Below, piece after piece: positions 25,771 to 36,376 of a stretch of 64,000 nucleotides of DNA (its first letter is position 1; each line of letters begins with the position of its first letter). The notes beneath the pieces were generated by a model, which saw only the letters and a list, made by a program, of their open reading frames with translations, had not been told where the DNA came from and searched no databases. Origin of the DNA: Candidatus Peregrinibacteria bacterium (GTDB lineage Bacteria > Patescibacteriota > Gracilibacteria > UBA1369 > LOWO2-01-FULL-3); assembly GCA_018654255.1 (NCBI GenBank), contig JABILX010000004.1:124001-188000 (forward strand), given 5' to 3'. A program made the position numbers and the translations under genes.

Positions 25771-26205
25771 ATGAATTTAGTAATTACACACAGCGAAGAA
25801 GAAACAGCCGATCTCGCAGAAAAATTTCTAAAAGAAAGGAGTCCTAATAAACAAAACAAACCGATTCTTTTATTTGGAGATTTGGGAAGCGGCAAAACAG
25901 CTTTTGTAAAAGGGCTAGCAAAAGGTCTTGGTATAGACAATTATCAGGTTAAAAGCCCAACCTACACTTTCGTCAGGGAGTATATTCACAGAAATGGTAT
26001 ATTGGTACACATAGACCTGTATAGACTAGAAGCCATAGACAACTTGCTGCTCGAACAAATAGAGGAATACGATGACAAAAAGGGGACTCTTGTAGTTATA
26101 GAATGGGCAGACAAGCTTGGAGACAACACCCCAGACGATAGAAGCGATATTTGCTTCGAACATATAAATGAAAACCAAAGAAAAATAACTTTCTTCAATG
26201 ACTAA
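25771..26205 (+). CDS. tsaE: tRNA threonylcarbamoyladenosine biosynthesis ATPase TsaE
   Basis: TsaE is the P-loop ATPase that works with TsaB, TsaD and TsaC in making t6A37 of tRNAs reading ANN codons. The 144-residue protein has Walker A GDLGSGKT (36-43), VKSPTYTFVREY, HIDLYRL and VIEWADKL, all typical. It is divergent from the SLH gene and overlaps the HD gene by eight bases, so the two are cotranslated. Confidence 0.95.
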   Translation: MNLVITHSEEETADLAEKFLKERSPNKQNKPILLFGDLGSGKTAFVKGLAKGLGIDNYQVKSPTYTFVREYIHRNGILVHIDLYRLEAIDNLLLEQIEEYDDKKGTLVVIEWADKLGDNTPDDRSDICFEHINENQRKITFFND

Positions 26206-26743
26206 GCTCAAAGCAAAAGACATATATGATCTATACAAAGAATTCCACGTTCCAAAAAACGTAATAGATCATATGGTGAAAGTGGCAGATGTTGCAGAAA
26301 AACTTTGCGACAAGTTCATTAAAAAAGGAATTAAAATAGACAAAGAGTTGGTCGTAAAAGCAGCTCTTCTTCACGATCTTTTAAGAGTAGTAGATTTCAA
26401 AGAACTCAAACTTAAAAGAATCAAGCAACACGTTACCTCGGAAGATCTGGAATTTTGGACAGATTTGATGGAGGAGCACAAAGAAATTAATCACGCTGAT
26501 CTTGCCGCAAAAATATTGAACAAAAGAGGCCACAAACGCATAGCCAATCTCGTAAAAAAACACTTCATAACTGAGATCGACAATCTGAAAACATGGGAGG
26601 AAAAAATCGTTTACTACGCAGACAAAAGAGTTAAAGGCAAAAGAAAGGTTGGTATAAAAAGACGTATGAGAAAAAGCACGAAGGAGATGAAGAAAAAGCT
26701 CATCCAATTAGAAAAGGAAATAAAAAAGGTACTGAAGGATTAG
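26198..26743 (+). CDS. HD-superfamily hydrolase
   Basis: A 181-residue protein with the HD pattern: H25 in the first helix, LLHD (H59, D60), HADLAAKIL and a later YADKRVK Asp. These are metal ligands of HD phosphohydrolases, acting on nucleotides or phosphoesters. The C terminus is a basic helix (GIKRRMRKSTKEMKKKL), suggesting a nucleic-acid or ribosome contact. It starts inside tsaE, hinting at a tRNA-related or housekeeping role, which is inference. Its stop interlocks with the convergent 3D-domain gene. Confidence 0.8.
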   Translation: MTKLKAKDIYDLYKEFHVPKNVIDHMVKVADVAEKLCDKFIKKGIKIDKELVVKAALLHDLLRVVDFKELKLKRIKQHVTSEDLEFWTDLMEEHKEINHADLAAKILNKRGHKRIANLVKKHFITEIDNLKTWEEKIVYYADKRVKGKRKVGIKRRMRKSTKEMKKKLIQLEKEIKKVLKD

Positions 26744-28260
26744 TCGTTCAAAGCAACCTGACCTTTACTGATTCTCTTCTCACTTATCTTTTTGTTGTAG
26801 TAATTTTTTTCTGCAATGATTTCATTCATCTTAGATCTCGTAGAAGCCCCAAAAACACCAGCATACTGAGAAGACTTCTGGTCAACAAGACCATGAATCT
26901 GTTGGAACTTAAATATAGCGTGTTCAGTAACCTCACCGTAATTCCCGGTCGGATCTATCCGAAGCAAACCAAGGTTTTTCAACTCCTGTTGAAGCCTTTT
27001 AACTTCAGGACCACTGTCTCCAATTTTAAGATCATCGTGAAGAGGTGGAGTCAAAACTTGTCTACTTTTGACTATTACACCAATCTCATCATTAGCATAA
27101 GCGACAGGAATCTCAATTTTCCCACCAGATATTGATTGATCTATCTTCAGAACAAGAGAAGAAAGTGTCTTTGGCCCGAAATAACCAGCTCCATACTCAG
27201 AAGCATTTGCCAAAACATCACTGTCTATTTGAAATTCCAAAACAGCTTTTTCAGTGGCCTCATCGTATTCACCAGAAACAACGACGTCATAACCAAGTAG
27301 ACTCAACGCTTTCTGTAGCTTTTTCACAGAGTCAGAATCAGAATCAGAGTCACTCTCAGAAGGTCCAAGATTCATACGAGGAGTGAGTTCCTCCTTTCTA
27401 GACAAGATTTCCTTCTCCAAAGCTTCTCTAGTTCCAGGACCAAAATGTCCAGCTCCCAAATCAGCTATCGAATCAACTAAACCTCTGTCTTTTTGAAATA
27501 AGTAAATCGCCATTCTTGTTTCGTCACCAAAGTAACCATTAACAATACCAGTGAAATAACCGAGCTTCTCCAAATATTCTTGAAGATTTCGGACATCGTC
27601 ACCTTCGCTCAAATACCACAAATCCTCAGAGAACAACCTCTCAGGAACAGCTTCCGCAGGAACATCTTCGTAATACTCAGGTATATAGTAGTATTCTTGA
27701 TTGTTCTTTTCGTCTGGAGTGTAGTCTCCAATAACAACATTTTCATCAATAGTAGCGTCTATTCCATAAACAGTAACTTCAACAGTCTTAAGACCCCAAT
27801 TTAAAGCTCTTGTTAAACCTTTATCTCCATATCCCATCCAGATATCTAGTCTATCGTATTTATGCCTAGAACGCTCATCAGTTACGTCAACAATAGCTCC
27901 ACCTCTGTCATGCACAGCAGTCATTCCGACCCCAGGAATATATAGTTTTGTACCAAACGCATAAGTTTTTGGAGCTGCAATCATTCCTGCATACACAGGA
28001 GTTCCATCAGCACCATTAGTTCCACGTCCATTCAACCTAATGTCTGAAGCATAGCTACCGGTAACATAATGACTTTGACCAGGCAGGGGGGAGTAATAAG
28101 CAGAAATGCTGAAGGTTTTCTCATAAGGATAAGAAGACTCGGATGCAAAAGCATCTTTAGTCTCAATATTAGACAATGTAGAGAGCCCTGCATCCAAAAA
28201 AGCAAAGTTTAAGAACTGTGCAAAGATAATGAACAAAGCTAATACTGTTTTATTTTTCAT
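26740..28260 (-). CDS. Exported 3D-domain protein with three peptidoglycan-binding domains
   Basis: A 506-residue protein with a signal peptide (1-about 39). A 3D domain follows (about 48-168: SISAYYSPLPGQ, IAAPKTYAFGTKLYIPG, HDRGGAI, DIWMG) whose three aspartates form the lytic transglycosylase-like site seen in MltA/YocH-type proteins. Then come three PG_binding_1 domains near 220-285, 310-375 and 400-480, each with the LQxxLxxLGY...G.fG..T pattern. A short Ser-Asp repeat (SDSDSDSDS) lies between the first and second. It probably remodels cell-wall glycan, complementary to the M23 peptidase. Confidence 0.88.
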   Translation of the reverse strand: MKNKTVLALFIIFAQFLNFAFLDAGLSTLSNIETKDAFASESSYPYEKTFSISAYYSPLPGQSHYVTGSYASDIRLNGRGTNGADGTPVYAGMIAAPKTYAFGTKLYIPGVGMTAVHDRGGAIVDVTDERSRHKYDRLDIWMGYGDKGLTRALNWGLKTVEVTVYGIDATIDENVVIGDYTPDEKNNQEYYYIPEYYEDVPAEAVPERLFSEDLWYLSEGDDVRNLQEYLEKLGYFTGIVNGYFGDETRMAIYLFQKDRGLVDSIADLGAGHFGPGTREALEKEILSRKEELTPRMNLGPSESDSDSDSDSVKKLQKALSLLGYDVVVSGEYDEATEKAVLEFQIDSDVLANASEYGAGYFGPKTLSSLVLKIDQSISGGKIEIPVAYANDEIGVIVKSRQVLTPPLHDDLKIGDSGPEVKRLQQELKNLGLLRIDPTGNYGEVTEHAIFKFQQIHGLVDQKSSQYAGVFGASTRSKMNEIIAEKNYYNKKISEKRISKGQVALND

Positions 28261-28296
28261 TTTTGTTTTTTATTTTTGTTTCGAAAATATCAGAGA

Positions 28297-28305
28297 ATTA
28301 TACCA
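28297..28305 (-). promoter_or_regulatory. Extended -10 promoter of the 3D-domain gene
   Basis: Minus strand TGGTATAAT without a good -35. Predicted leader about 30 bases, almost only A and T. Confidence 0.5.
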
Positions 28306-28357
28306 CAAAACCCAACTGGATTGTAGTTACTAACTATTGCCAAAACTAAAAAGTGAT

Positions 28358-30901
28358 CTAGAACAAAGGCTTGTCATAAGGAGAACCTCCAGCAGCGCCA
28401 GCGCCGCCAGTGTCTACTATATCAACACCAATCCTTCTTATAATTTCTTTCTCAACAATATCTCGATCTCTACCATACTTGAGTCTTGAAAGTTGTTTAT
28501 AAGCCTCAGCAGCCTCTTTGTCACCTTCTTCGGTATAAGGATTTAGAGGAACGACAGAGAAAGGACGACTAGGTTGAGTATCTATAGAAAGCTTCATTAC
28601 AGCTTTATATTTATCAATATTGATCAAATCTTGATCACTGAAAACAGGAGCCATTTCTTTTGCCATATGTTCGGCATCTTGAGCACCAATCTTATAACTC
28701 ATAATAGTACCAACATTACCAAACACAGCATCTTTAACTTTTGACTGTCCTTTGCTCATTCCGCTCTTATCATCTTCCAACTGAGCCAAGTACTGGTGGG
28801 CGATAATCAAACCAAGGCGATACTTACGAGCCTCAGACAAGATCGACTCGATACTTTCTGTAACATAATTCTGGAACTCATCGATATATAAGAAAAAGTC
28901 TCGTCTCTCATTTTTAGGGATTTTTTGTCGTCTCATTGCTGCCATCTGAATCTTTTGAACTATAACCAAACCAAGCAGCCTAGAATTAACTTCACCAACG
29001 GAACCCTTTGAAAGATTCATTAAAAGTATTTTTCCTTCTTGCATGACTTTGAAGAAATCAAAGGCACTTCTAGTTTGGCCAATGATATTCCTCATCATGG
29101 TGTTTGTAACAAACTGTCCAAATTTAGCTGCGAAATACGGAATCATTTCTTGCTTCTCACGTTGACCCGTCTTCGCCATCTGATGTTCCCAGAAGCTTCT
29201 AACTACAGGATTTGTGACATGTTTAACCTTGAGTTTTTGGAAGTCGTCGTCGGTAAACAGTCTCACGATATCAGTAAGAGCTCCACCTTCAGGGTCAGAC
29301 ATCAGAGTCAAAACACCATTACGGAAGTAATCCTGAATACGTGGACCAAACACCTCTTCATTAAACAATTTGATCATAATATTCATCGCATCCAAGGCAA
29401 CCAATTCTTTCTCTTCCCAAGTATCTCCTTCCAACAAATTCAAACCAAGAGGACGTTCCATATCAGAAGGATCGAAGTAAATAACGTCGTCGGCACGTTC
29501 GCGAGGAATAAAAGGCAAAATATCTTCAACCAAAGAACCATGCGGATCAATGACGGCGATACCTCTACCTTCCTTCAAATCCTGGCGAATCTTCACCTGA
29601 AGAGTAGAAGATTTACCAGTACCAGTTTGTCCAATGATATAAAAGTGTCTGAATCTATCTTCATTCTTTATTCTTACCTCAGTTTTTTCACCTCTGAAGA
29701 CGTTATGCCCAATCAACAGACCTTCATCTGGCATATTTGATGGAGCAGGGGCTAGCTTGAAGTTTTGCCATGCAATTTGAGGATATTTATTAAATCTGAT
29801 GTTTGGAAGGTGGAAAAGACTAGCCAACTCCTCACTACAGAAAATATTTTTTCTCCTAGTTGAAATCATAAACCAATTCCTTCTGAAATGTCGGAAGACA
29901 AAGTTTTTTATCAAAGTCTTAGTGCTGTGCCAGTAAGAAGTGTGAAATGAGTTATTGTTTGAAAAAGAATATTGTGCGAAAGAATTTTTGAGACCCTCTG
30001 CGTAAGATACAGCTCTTCTCTTTGTTTCAGCAGAAGCAATAACCCTAATAATTGTCTCAAAGCCAGGCTTAGAATTCTTCTCTTCCATAGCTTTCACTTC
30101 TTCATCTGTTATAGGGGTTGTCCTCGTAGTTACACCATCAGCATCCATATTTGAAACTCCCTTCTCTCCAGAAACAATCAAGTCCCAAACAGACCTGATC
30201 CAAACCAAAGGATTCAGGCTAGAAAACCCACTTTTATCTTTGTGATGGAATTTCTTTTCAGCAGTTTTACGTCCTTTTTTCTGCCACCCATCTTTTTTAG
30301 GTCTAATCATAATTTGGACAGCAGCTCCTTCGTTTTTCGTGATCTTAGAGAGAGAGTTGATAATATTATTGAGTGGGTCAGAAGTTAGTCTCTGGTAAGT
30401 CTTAATAGGGAACCCATAATTTTTATCTAAATACAAATAATGCCCGGCAACCTTTCCATTCTTTTGAAATATATTGTAGTCATCCAGTCTTTCTACATAA
30501 GAGTCTGGATAAAAAGCGGTCAATTGTTTCTCAATATGATCAACGAGAGACCTAGGGCAAACTACATAGAAGTGGACCTCACCATCAATAGCTGCATATT
30601 CCAGGGAGAAGAAGTCTTGAGACTTAAAAAGCCTATACCATCTCTCCGTATACAAACTATGCAAAGACTCATAAAAATGAGTCATAACCCCAAGTATTTC
30701 TTTGAAGTCTTTTGACGAAGAGTATTGTTCTCCATCAACCTCCCGGTCTTCCTTGGATTCCTTTTTAGGAACTCTTACTTCAAGAAAAACCATATTTAGA
30801 GACCTATTAACATTGGAATAGTATCTAAAGAATTTAACAATTAGGAGAGCTATAGAAGCTAATCCCAAAAGTATCAACAATATAATTAACCAGGTAGGCA
30901 T
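28358..30901 (-). CDS. VirD4/TraG-like membrane ATPase, DUF87 type (paralogue 1)
   Basis: An 847-residue protein with one N-terminal membrane helix (4-25), a long extra domain (about 40-390), and a FtsK/HerA/VirD4-type ATPase with Walker A GQTGTGKS (424-431), IDPHGSLVEDIL, Walker B LYIDEFQN and an arginine-finger region. Such proteins pump DNA or protein through type IV secretion channels, or couple substrates to them. No other type IV secretion gene is near. A paralogue of the same architecture lies at 47.1 kb. It seems to have a nearly leaderless mRNA. Confidence 0.85.
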   Translation of the reverse strand: MPTWLIILLILLGLASIALLIVKFFRYYSNVNRSLNMVFLEVRVPKKESKEDREVDGEQYSSSKDFKEILGVMTHFYESLHSLYTERWYRLFKSQDFFSLEYAAIDGEVHFYVVCPRSLVDHIEKQLTAFYPDSYVERLDDYNIFQKNGKVAGHYLYLDKNYGFPIKTYQRLTSDPLNNIINSLSKITKNEGAAVQIMIRPKKDGWQKKGRKTAEKKFHHKDKSGFSSLNPLVWIRSVWDLIVSGEKGVSNMDADGVTTRTTPITDEEVKAMEEKNSKPGFETIIRVIASAETKRRAVSYAEGLKNSFAQYSFSNNNSFHTSYWHSTKTLIKNFVFRHFRRNWFMISTRRKNIFCSEELASLFHLPNIRFNKYPQIAWQNFKLAPAPSNMPDEGLLIGHNVFRGEKTEVRIKNEDRFRHFYIIGQTGTGKSSTLQVKIRQDLKEGRGIAVIDPHGSLVEDILPFIPRERADDVIYFDPSDMERPLGLNLLEGDTWEEKELVALDAMNIMIKLFNEEVFGPRIQDYFRNGVLTLMSDPEGGALTDIVRLFTDDDFQKLKVKHVTNPVVRSFWEHQMAKTGQREKQEMIPYFAAKFGQFVTNTMMRNIIGQTRSAFDFFKVMQEGKILLMNLSKGSVGEVNSRLLGLVIVQKIQMAAMRRQKIPKNERRDFFLYIDEFQNYVTESIESILSEARKYRLGLIIAHQYLAQLEDDKSGMSKGQSKVKDAVFGNVGTIMSYKIGAQDAEHMAKEMAPVFSDQDLINIDKYKAVMKLSIDTQPSRPFSVVPLNPYTEEGDKEAAEAYKQLSRLKYGRDRDIVEKEIIRRIGVDIVDTGGAGAAGGSPYDKPLF

Positions 30902-30910
30902 ATCGACAAT

Positions 30911-30939
30911 ATTATAACATAATCAAGAGAAAATAACAA
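30911..30939 (-). promoter_or_regulatory. Near-leaderless promoter of VirD4-like paralogue 1
   Basis: Minus strand TTGTTA, 17 bases ending in TGT, TATAAT. The predicted start (30904) lies three bases before the ATG. Confidence 0.6.
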
Positions 30940-30944
30940 CGGCG

Positions 30945-32711
30945 CTATTTCTTAACATCAGCTTTTATATGTACCTCATTCAGTGTTTCCATAGGGACCT
31001 CAGAAGGAGCTCCAAGCATCAAGTCTCGCGCTTGTTGATCCTTTGGGAATGGAATTACCTCTCTTATATTAGGCTCATTCTGGAATATCATAATCAATCT
31101 ATCCAATCCCCAAGCAATACCTCCATGAGGTGGAACTCCATAACCAAAAGCCTTAAGTATATGTCCAAATCTAGATTCAGCATCCTCATCACTAATGCCT
31201 AGAGTTTTGAATATCTTCGCTTGAAGTCCTTGATCGTGGATCCTTATACTTCCACCACCAACCTCACATCCATTCAAAACAACGTCATAAGCATCAGACA
31301 AGACCTTTTCGGGCTCTTTGTCGAGCAATTCCAAATGTTCCTTGATAGGAGCAGTAAATGGGTGGTGAACCGCGTTCAATTTACCTCCATCCTCATCGTA
31401 CTCAAACAAAGGAAACTCGGTAACCCAGCAGAAAGCAAAAACATTCTCGTCCATCAGCTCAAGTTTCTCAGCAATTTTCAACCTCAAAAGACCCAAGAAT
31501 TCACAACATTTAATCCATTTATCAGCAGCGAATAAAATCAAATCTCCTTTTTTAGCTCCACATCTTTCCGCAATAGCCTTCAGCTCATCGTCTTTAAAGA
31601 ATTTAGAAATAGGGGACTTGAACGACCCATCGTCTTCAAGATACATATAAGCCAAACCTTTCGCGCCTTGTTCCTTCACAATAGCCTCCAAAGAATCAAC
31701 GTAAGACCTAGGAAATTCTCCTCCGCCACTGACGTTAAGAGCTTTAACAACTCCACCACCTTCTACTGTATTTTTGAAAACACCAAAGTCACATTCAGAA
31801 GCAATATCTGAAATATCAGACAAAGGAAGTTCAAACCTCAAGTCAGGCTTGTCAGATCCATAGAGATTCATCGCTTCTTCATAGGTTAATGTAACAAAAT
31901 CTGTAACTTTCTTCTCAGGCTTAAACATTTTGACCAAATCTTTCAAAAGTCTTTCATTCAAATCAATAATATCTTCCATCTCAATAAAAGACATCTCCAG
32001 ATCTAGCTGGGTAAACTCAGGCTGTCTGTCTCCACGTTGATCTTCGTCACGGAAACACCTTGCAATCTGGAAATATTTGTCGAAACCACCCACCATCAAG
32101 AGCTGCTTTAGTTGCTGAGGGGACTGTGGTAGCACGTAGAAATCTCCTTCATGTAACCTAGAAGGAACGATGTATTCTCGACTACCTTCCGGCGTTCCTT
32201 TTATCAAAATAGGAGTCTCAATTTCCAAGAAATCCTCTTTTTCCAAAAAATCTCTAATAAATTTAATAACCTCAGATCTCTTGATGATATTATTCTTCAT
32301 TCTTTGTCGTCTGAGATCCAAATATCTAAATTTAAGCCTCAAGTCCTCAGGTAAATCCTTGTCCTGATCAATTTCAAATGGAGGAACTTCAGAAGAAGAT
32401 AGGATTTCGGCTTTCTTTACCAATACCTCAATCTTGCCGGTTTCTAAATTAGAATTTTCTTGTCCGTCAGGTCTCTTGCCAACCGTGCCTTCAATCCTAA
32501 GAACGAATTCTGATCTAGATTCATTCAAGACATCATGGGCTTCTTTGAATTTTTCAGGGTCAGAAACAATTTGAGTCATACCATATCTATCCCTCAAATC
32601 CATAAAAATTATTCCACCGTGATCCCTTCTTCTATGTACCCAGCCAGAAAGAACGACATCCTTTCCAACATCTTTCTCGGTCATAGAATTTAATAAATGA
32701 GTTCTGTACAT
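30945..32711 (-). CDS. aspS: Aspartyl-tRNA synthetase
   Basis: AspRS, 588 residues, bacterial type. It has the OB-fold anticodon domain (SGWVHRRRDHGGIIFMDLRDRYG), class II motif 2 (FRDEDQRGDRQPEFTQLDLEMSF), the bacterial GAD insertion, and motif 3 (GIAWGLDRLIMIF). It follows dnaE by 31 bases on the same strand, probably one transcript. Whether it also charges tRNA-Asn (non-discriminating) is not determined here. Confidence 0.96.
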   Translation of the reverse strand: MYRTHLLNSMTEKDVGKDVVLSGWVHRRRDHGGIIFMDLRDRYGMTQIVSDPEKFKEAHDVLNESRSEFVLRIEGTVGKRPDGQENSNLETGKIEVLVKKAEILSSSEVPPFEIDQDKDLPEDLRLKFRYLDLRRQRMKNNIIKRSEVIKFIRDFLEKEDFLEIETPILIKGTPEGSREYIVPSRLHEGDFYVLPQSPQQLKQLLMVGGFDKYFQIARCFRDEDQRGDRQPEFTQLDLEMSFIEMEDIIDLNERLLKDLVKMFKPEKKVTDFVTLTYEEAMNLYGSDKPDLRFELPLSDISDIASECDFGVFKNTVEGGGVVKALNVSGGGEFPRSYVDSLEAIVKEQGAKGLAYMYLEDDGSFKSPISKFFKDDELKAIAERCGAKKGDLILFAADKWIKCCEFLGLLRLKIAEKLELMDENVFAFCWVTEFPLFEYDEDGGKLNAVHHPFTAPIKEHLELLDKEPEKVLSDAYDVVLNGCEVGGGSIRIHDQGLQAKIFKTLGISDEDAESRFGHILKAFGYGVPPHGGIAWGLDRLIMIFQNEPNIREVIPFPKDQQARDLMLGAPSEVPMETLNEVHIKADVKK

Positions 32712-32742
32712 AAATAAAAATTAAATTTCTTAGGTAAATATA

Positions 32743-35700
32743 TTATTTACTTAACAATTCCACAAGACCAGTCTCGAATTTTGGGTCGATAGATACGCCA
32801 AATGGCACCTTTATTCTTTTCAAAGATTCTTTTGAGGGGATATGTAAAACAACCCTTCTGTCTCCCTTATGCTTTGTTAATAAGTCTTTGATTTTTCCAA
32901 GTAACTCCTTATTAACATCCGAGGGGAGCTCTATAACATAAGGAGCATCATCGATATCAGGGACCGGCCCGTCTTTAGGTTTCCCATAAACCTCTCCCTT
33001 TTTTAGGTCGACATTAGAAATATCGAAATTAGTCATCTTGACCTCTTCCGTACTGTCAGTATCGTTACTACCATTGCTATCATCTAGAATCTCTCCTATA
33101 AAAGGAATGTATCTGTTGAATTTATCGTCAGGTTTATAAGAGCCAAGTTCTCTGGATCTAGCAATCATTGTATCCAAAGACACATTCTTTATATTGTGAC
33201 ATATAACTTGGCACCCACCACGTCTATTATCAAATTTTCCCTCAACCACAACCACCTGATCCTCAATCAGCAAGGGAGCTAGTTTGTGATAATTCTTTGT
33301 AAAAACAGCAACTTCAACTTTTGCGGTAGGATCTTCTAACACAAATATAGCAATATAAGAACCAGCCTTGGTTAAAATCTTTCTTATGCCACCTATAATC
33401 CCAATGATCTTTATGGGTTTTCCAAGTTGTTTTTCAGTAAGTTCACCTATAAGAGTAGCTTTTTTCCTCAAATATTTTTCCAGCCCATGAAGAGGGTGAT
33501 TTGAAACATAAAGTCCAAGGAATTCTTTCTCCCAAGTCAATTTCTCGATATCAGAAGCCTTTGGAACATCTCTCAAATAAAATGATTGTTCCTGATCAGC
33601 AGCTCCACTATCAGCCAAAGCCCCAAAAAGATCCGTCTGCCCTTGAGCTTGAGATTCTTGAATATACTTAGCATATTTTGAAATTTCATCGTAACTCTCG
33701 GAAATTTGACGACGATCACCAAATTCATCCAAAGCCCCGCTAAGTGCCAACGCTTGGATCAATTTCTTATTAAGAACTTGTGCCGGAACCCTGTTTGCAA
33801 AATCTTCGATGTCCTTGAAAGGCCCACCAAGCTTCCTGGTGTTAATAATTTCTTTCACAGGACCTTCTCCCACTCCTTTGATGGCCATTAGTCCAAATCT
33901 AACTTTCTTTTCTTCTACTGCTGTGAAATTTGCAAAAGACTCATTGATAGAAGGTGGCAAAACATTTATTCCCATTTCTTCACATTCATTTATTTCAAGA
34001 ACGATCCTATCCGTATCCCCATAATCACTACACATAAGGGCCGTCATGAACTGAGTAGGGTAGTGAGCTTTCAAATATGCCGTTTGGAATGCAATCAATC
34101 CATAACAAGCAGCATGAGCTTTGTTGAAACCATATCCAGCAAAAGGCTCGATAACTTTTTCAAAAACCTCTTTGGCAAATTTTTCCTTATGACCTTGCTC
34201 GACAGAACCAGTAACAAACTTATCTCTCTGCTCTGCTAACAATTTCGGGATTTTCTTCCCAACAGCTTTTCTCAATATATCAGCTTCACCCAAGCTAAAT
34301 CCGGCAAAATCCCTAGCTATCTGCAGTATTTGCTCCTGATAAACAGCAACACCATAAGTTTCAGAAAGAACGGTCTCAAAAGACTTGTGAAGATATTTCA
34401 CTTTACTAGGATTATGCTTACCTTTTATGTAAGAGGGGATCCACTCCATAGGACCAGGCCGGTACAAAGCTCCCATCGCAACGATGTCTTCAAATTTCGA
34501 AGGCTTTAACTCCTTCAAATACCTTCTCATCCCAGCCGATTCCAGCTGAAAGACACCAGTAGTATTAGCATCTTGAAGCAATTTGAAAGTTTTCTTATCT
34601 TCAAAACCCAGAGTGCTAAGGTCTACATCTTCATTCTTCATAGCTTTTACCAATCTTTGAGTTTTTTCTATTACAGTCAGGTTTTTCAAACCTAGGAAGT
34701 CCATCTTTAGTAGCCCAATTTCTTCCAAGGGTTTCATCGAGTATTGAGTGACGACATCTTGATCTCCTCCACCAGTAGCTCGTTGCAAAGGAGTATAATT
34801 AATCAAAGGTTTCTCAGATATAATAACAGCACACGCATGAGTCCCCGCATGTCTGACAGTTCCCTCTATTTGAGCCGCAAAATCCAAAACCCTACGAGTT
34901 TTTTCATTAGTTTCATAATCGTTTCTCAAATCCGGATCATCTTTCATAGATTCTTTCAAAGGAGCATGTTTCCCAAGTACCGGAGGAGGAATCAGCTTTG
35001 CAAGTTTATCAATCTCAACATACGGAACCCCCAAAGCACGCCCAACATCTCTTACAACCGCTTTTGCAGTCATCGTTCCAAAAGTGATAATTTGAGCCAC
35101 GTTTTCTCTGCCATATTTCTCAATAACATAATCCAAGACTTCCTGCCTTCTATTATCCGCAAAATCGATATCTATATCAGGCATCGAGACTCTTTCGGGA
35201 TTCAGAAACCTCTCAAAGAAAAGCCCATGAGCAATAGGATCCAGCTCCGTAATACCAAGACTGTAAGCAATAATTGCTCCAGCGGCAGAACCACGACCGG
35301 GCCCGACAACTATGCCCTCTTCTTTTGCGAATCTAATAAAATCACGAACAATCAAAAAGTATGTTGCAAAACCCATCTTTATAACCATATCAAGCTCATA
35401 GTCCAGCCTATTCGTATATTCTTTTGAAACTTTTTTTCCATTGAACCTATCCTTAAGTCCTTCTTCACAAAGTTTTCTCAAATAAATTTCAGGCTTTTCA
35501 TTCTGGGGAGTAGCAAAAGCAGGGATTAAATTCTGATCAAATTCTAGTTCAAGATCGCACATTTCAGCTATCTTCACGGTGTTTTCCAGAGCCTCAGGAG
35601 TATCTTTGAAAGAGATCTCCATATCTTCGACTTCACGAATTGAAAAATCTCCATTGTATTTCATTCTATTTTCTTCATCTACAGTTGTTTGCATCTGAAT

Positions 35701-36369
35701 ACAAAGAAGAACGTCGTGAGCTTCAGCATCTCCTCTACGAGGATAATGAGTATCATTTGTAGCAACTAAATCTAACCCAAATTTTTTCGACAACTTCTTG
35801 ATCTCTCTATTAACAATAGCCTGATCTTCGTTGAACGGATGGTCCTGCATTTCCAGGAAATAGTTGTCAACACCAAATATCTCAATATTTTTTTGAATAA
35901 CCCTATCAGCTTCCTCGGGATCTCCAGACAATATCGCTCGCGGCAAATTACCTTGCAAGCACCCACTAAGAGCGATCAGTCCTTCAGAGTGGGCCTTTAT
36001 CAACCCATAATCAGCCCTTGGCTTGTAGTAAAACCCTTCCAAATTAGCCTTTGTGTTGATTTCAAGGAGATTCTTGTATCCAACCTCATTCTTTGCAAGT
36101 AGCGTCAGGTGATACGGTCTAACGTCCACCTGTGGAGTCTTGTCAAATCTAGTCCTCCTAGCAACATAGATCTCACACCCAATAATAGGTTTGATACCAA
36201 CATCCTTGCATGCTTTATAAAATTCAATAGCCCCACACATATTCCCATGATCGGTGATCGCACAAGCAGGCATACCAAGCTCTTTTGCACGTTCGGCAAC
36301 CTTTTTCGGCGAACCAAGCCCATCAAGCAAACTATAGTGAGTATGACAATGTAAATTAACGTAAGACAT
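32743..36369 (-). CDS. dnaE: DNA polymerase III alpha subunit
   Basis: Replicative polymerase, 1208 residues. N-terminal PHP domain with HCHTHYS and ITDHGNM, then the pol3 core (PGRGSAAGAIIAYSLGIT, VSMPDIDIDFADNRR), the tau/beta-binding region and a C-terminal OB domain (IIGGIRKILTKAGSYIAIF). A low-complexity patch (DDSNGSNDTDSTEE) lies in the C-terminal part before the end. The length is typical for DnaE1. The predicted promoter leaves one base before the ATG. Confidence 0.97.
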   Translation of the reverse strand: MSYVNLHCHTHYSLLDGLGSPKKVAERAKELGMPACAITDHGNMCGAIEFYKACKDVGIKPIIGCEIYVARRTRFDKTPQVDVRPYHLTLLAKNEVGYKNLLEINTKANLEGFYYKPRADYGLIKAHSEGLIALSGCLQGNLPRAILSGDPEEADRVIQKNIEIFGVDNYFLEMQDHPFNEDQAIVNREIKKLSKKFGLDLVATNDTHYPRRGDAEAHDVLLCIQMQTTVDEENRMKYNGDFSIREVEDMEISFKDTPEALENTVKIAEMCDLELEFDQNLIPAFATPQNEKPEIYLRKLCEEGLKDRFNGKKVSKEYTNRLDYELDMVIKMGFATYFLIVRDFIRFAKEEGIVVGPGRGSAAGAIIAYSLGITELDPIAHGLFFERFLNPERVSMPDIDIDFADNRRQEVLDYVIEKYGRENVAQIITFGTMTAKAVVRDVGRALGVPYVEIDKLAKLIPPPVLGKHAPLKESMKDDPDLRNDYETNEKTRRVLDFAAQIEGTVRHAGTHACAVIISEKPLINYTPLQRATGGGDQDVVTQYSMKPLEEIGLLKMDFLGLKNLTVIEKTQRLVKAMKNEDVDLSTLGFEDKKTFKLLQDANTTGVFQLESAGMRRYLKELKPSKFEDIVAMGALYRPGPMEWIPSYIKGKHNPSKVKYLHKSFETVLSETYGVAVYQEQILQIARDFAGFSLGEADILRKAVGKKIPKLLAEQRDKFVTGSVEQGHKEKFAKEVFEKVIEPFAGYGFNKAHAACYGLIAFQTAYLKAHYPTQFMTALMCSDYGDTDRIVLEINECEEMGINVLPPSINESFANFTAVEEKKVRFGLMAIKGVGEGPVKEIINTRKLGGPFKDIEDFANRVPAQVLNKKLIQALALSGALDEFGDRRQISESYDEISKYAKYIQESQAQGQTDLFGALADSGAADQEQSFYLRDVPKASDIEKLTWEKEFLGLYVSNHPLHGLEKYLRKKATLIGELTEKQLGKPIKIIGIIGGIRKILTKAGSYIAIFVLEDPTAKVEVAVFTKNYHKLAPLLIEDQVVVVEGKFDNRRGGCQVICHNIKNVSLDTMIARSRELGSYKPDDKFNRYIPFIGEILDDSNGSNDTDSTEEVKMTNFDISNVDLKKGEVYGKPKDGPVPDIDDAPYVIELPSDVNKELLGKIKDLLTKHKGDRRVVLHIPSKESLKRIKVPFGVSIDPKFETGLVELLSK

Positions 36370-36376
36370 CGGTGAT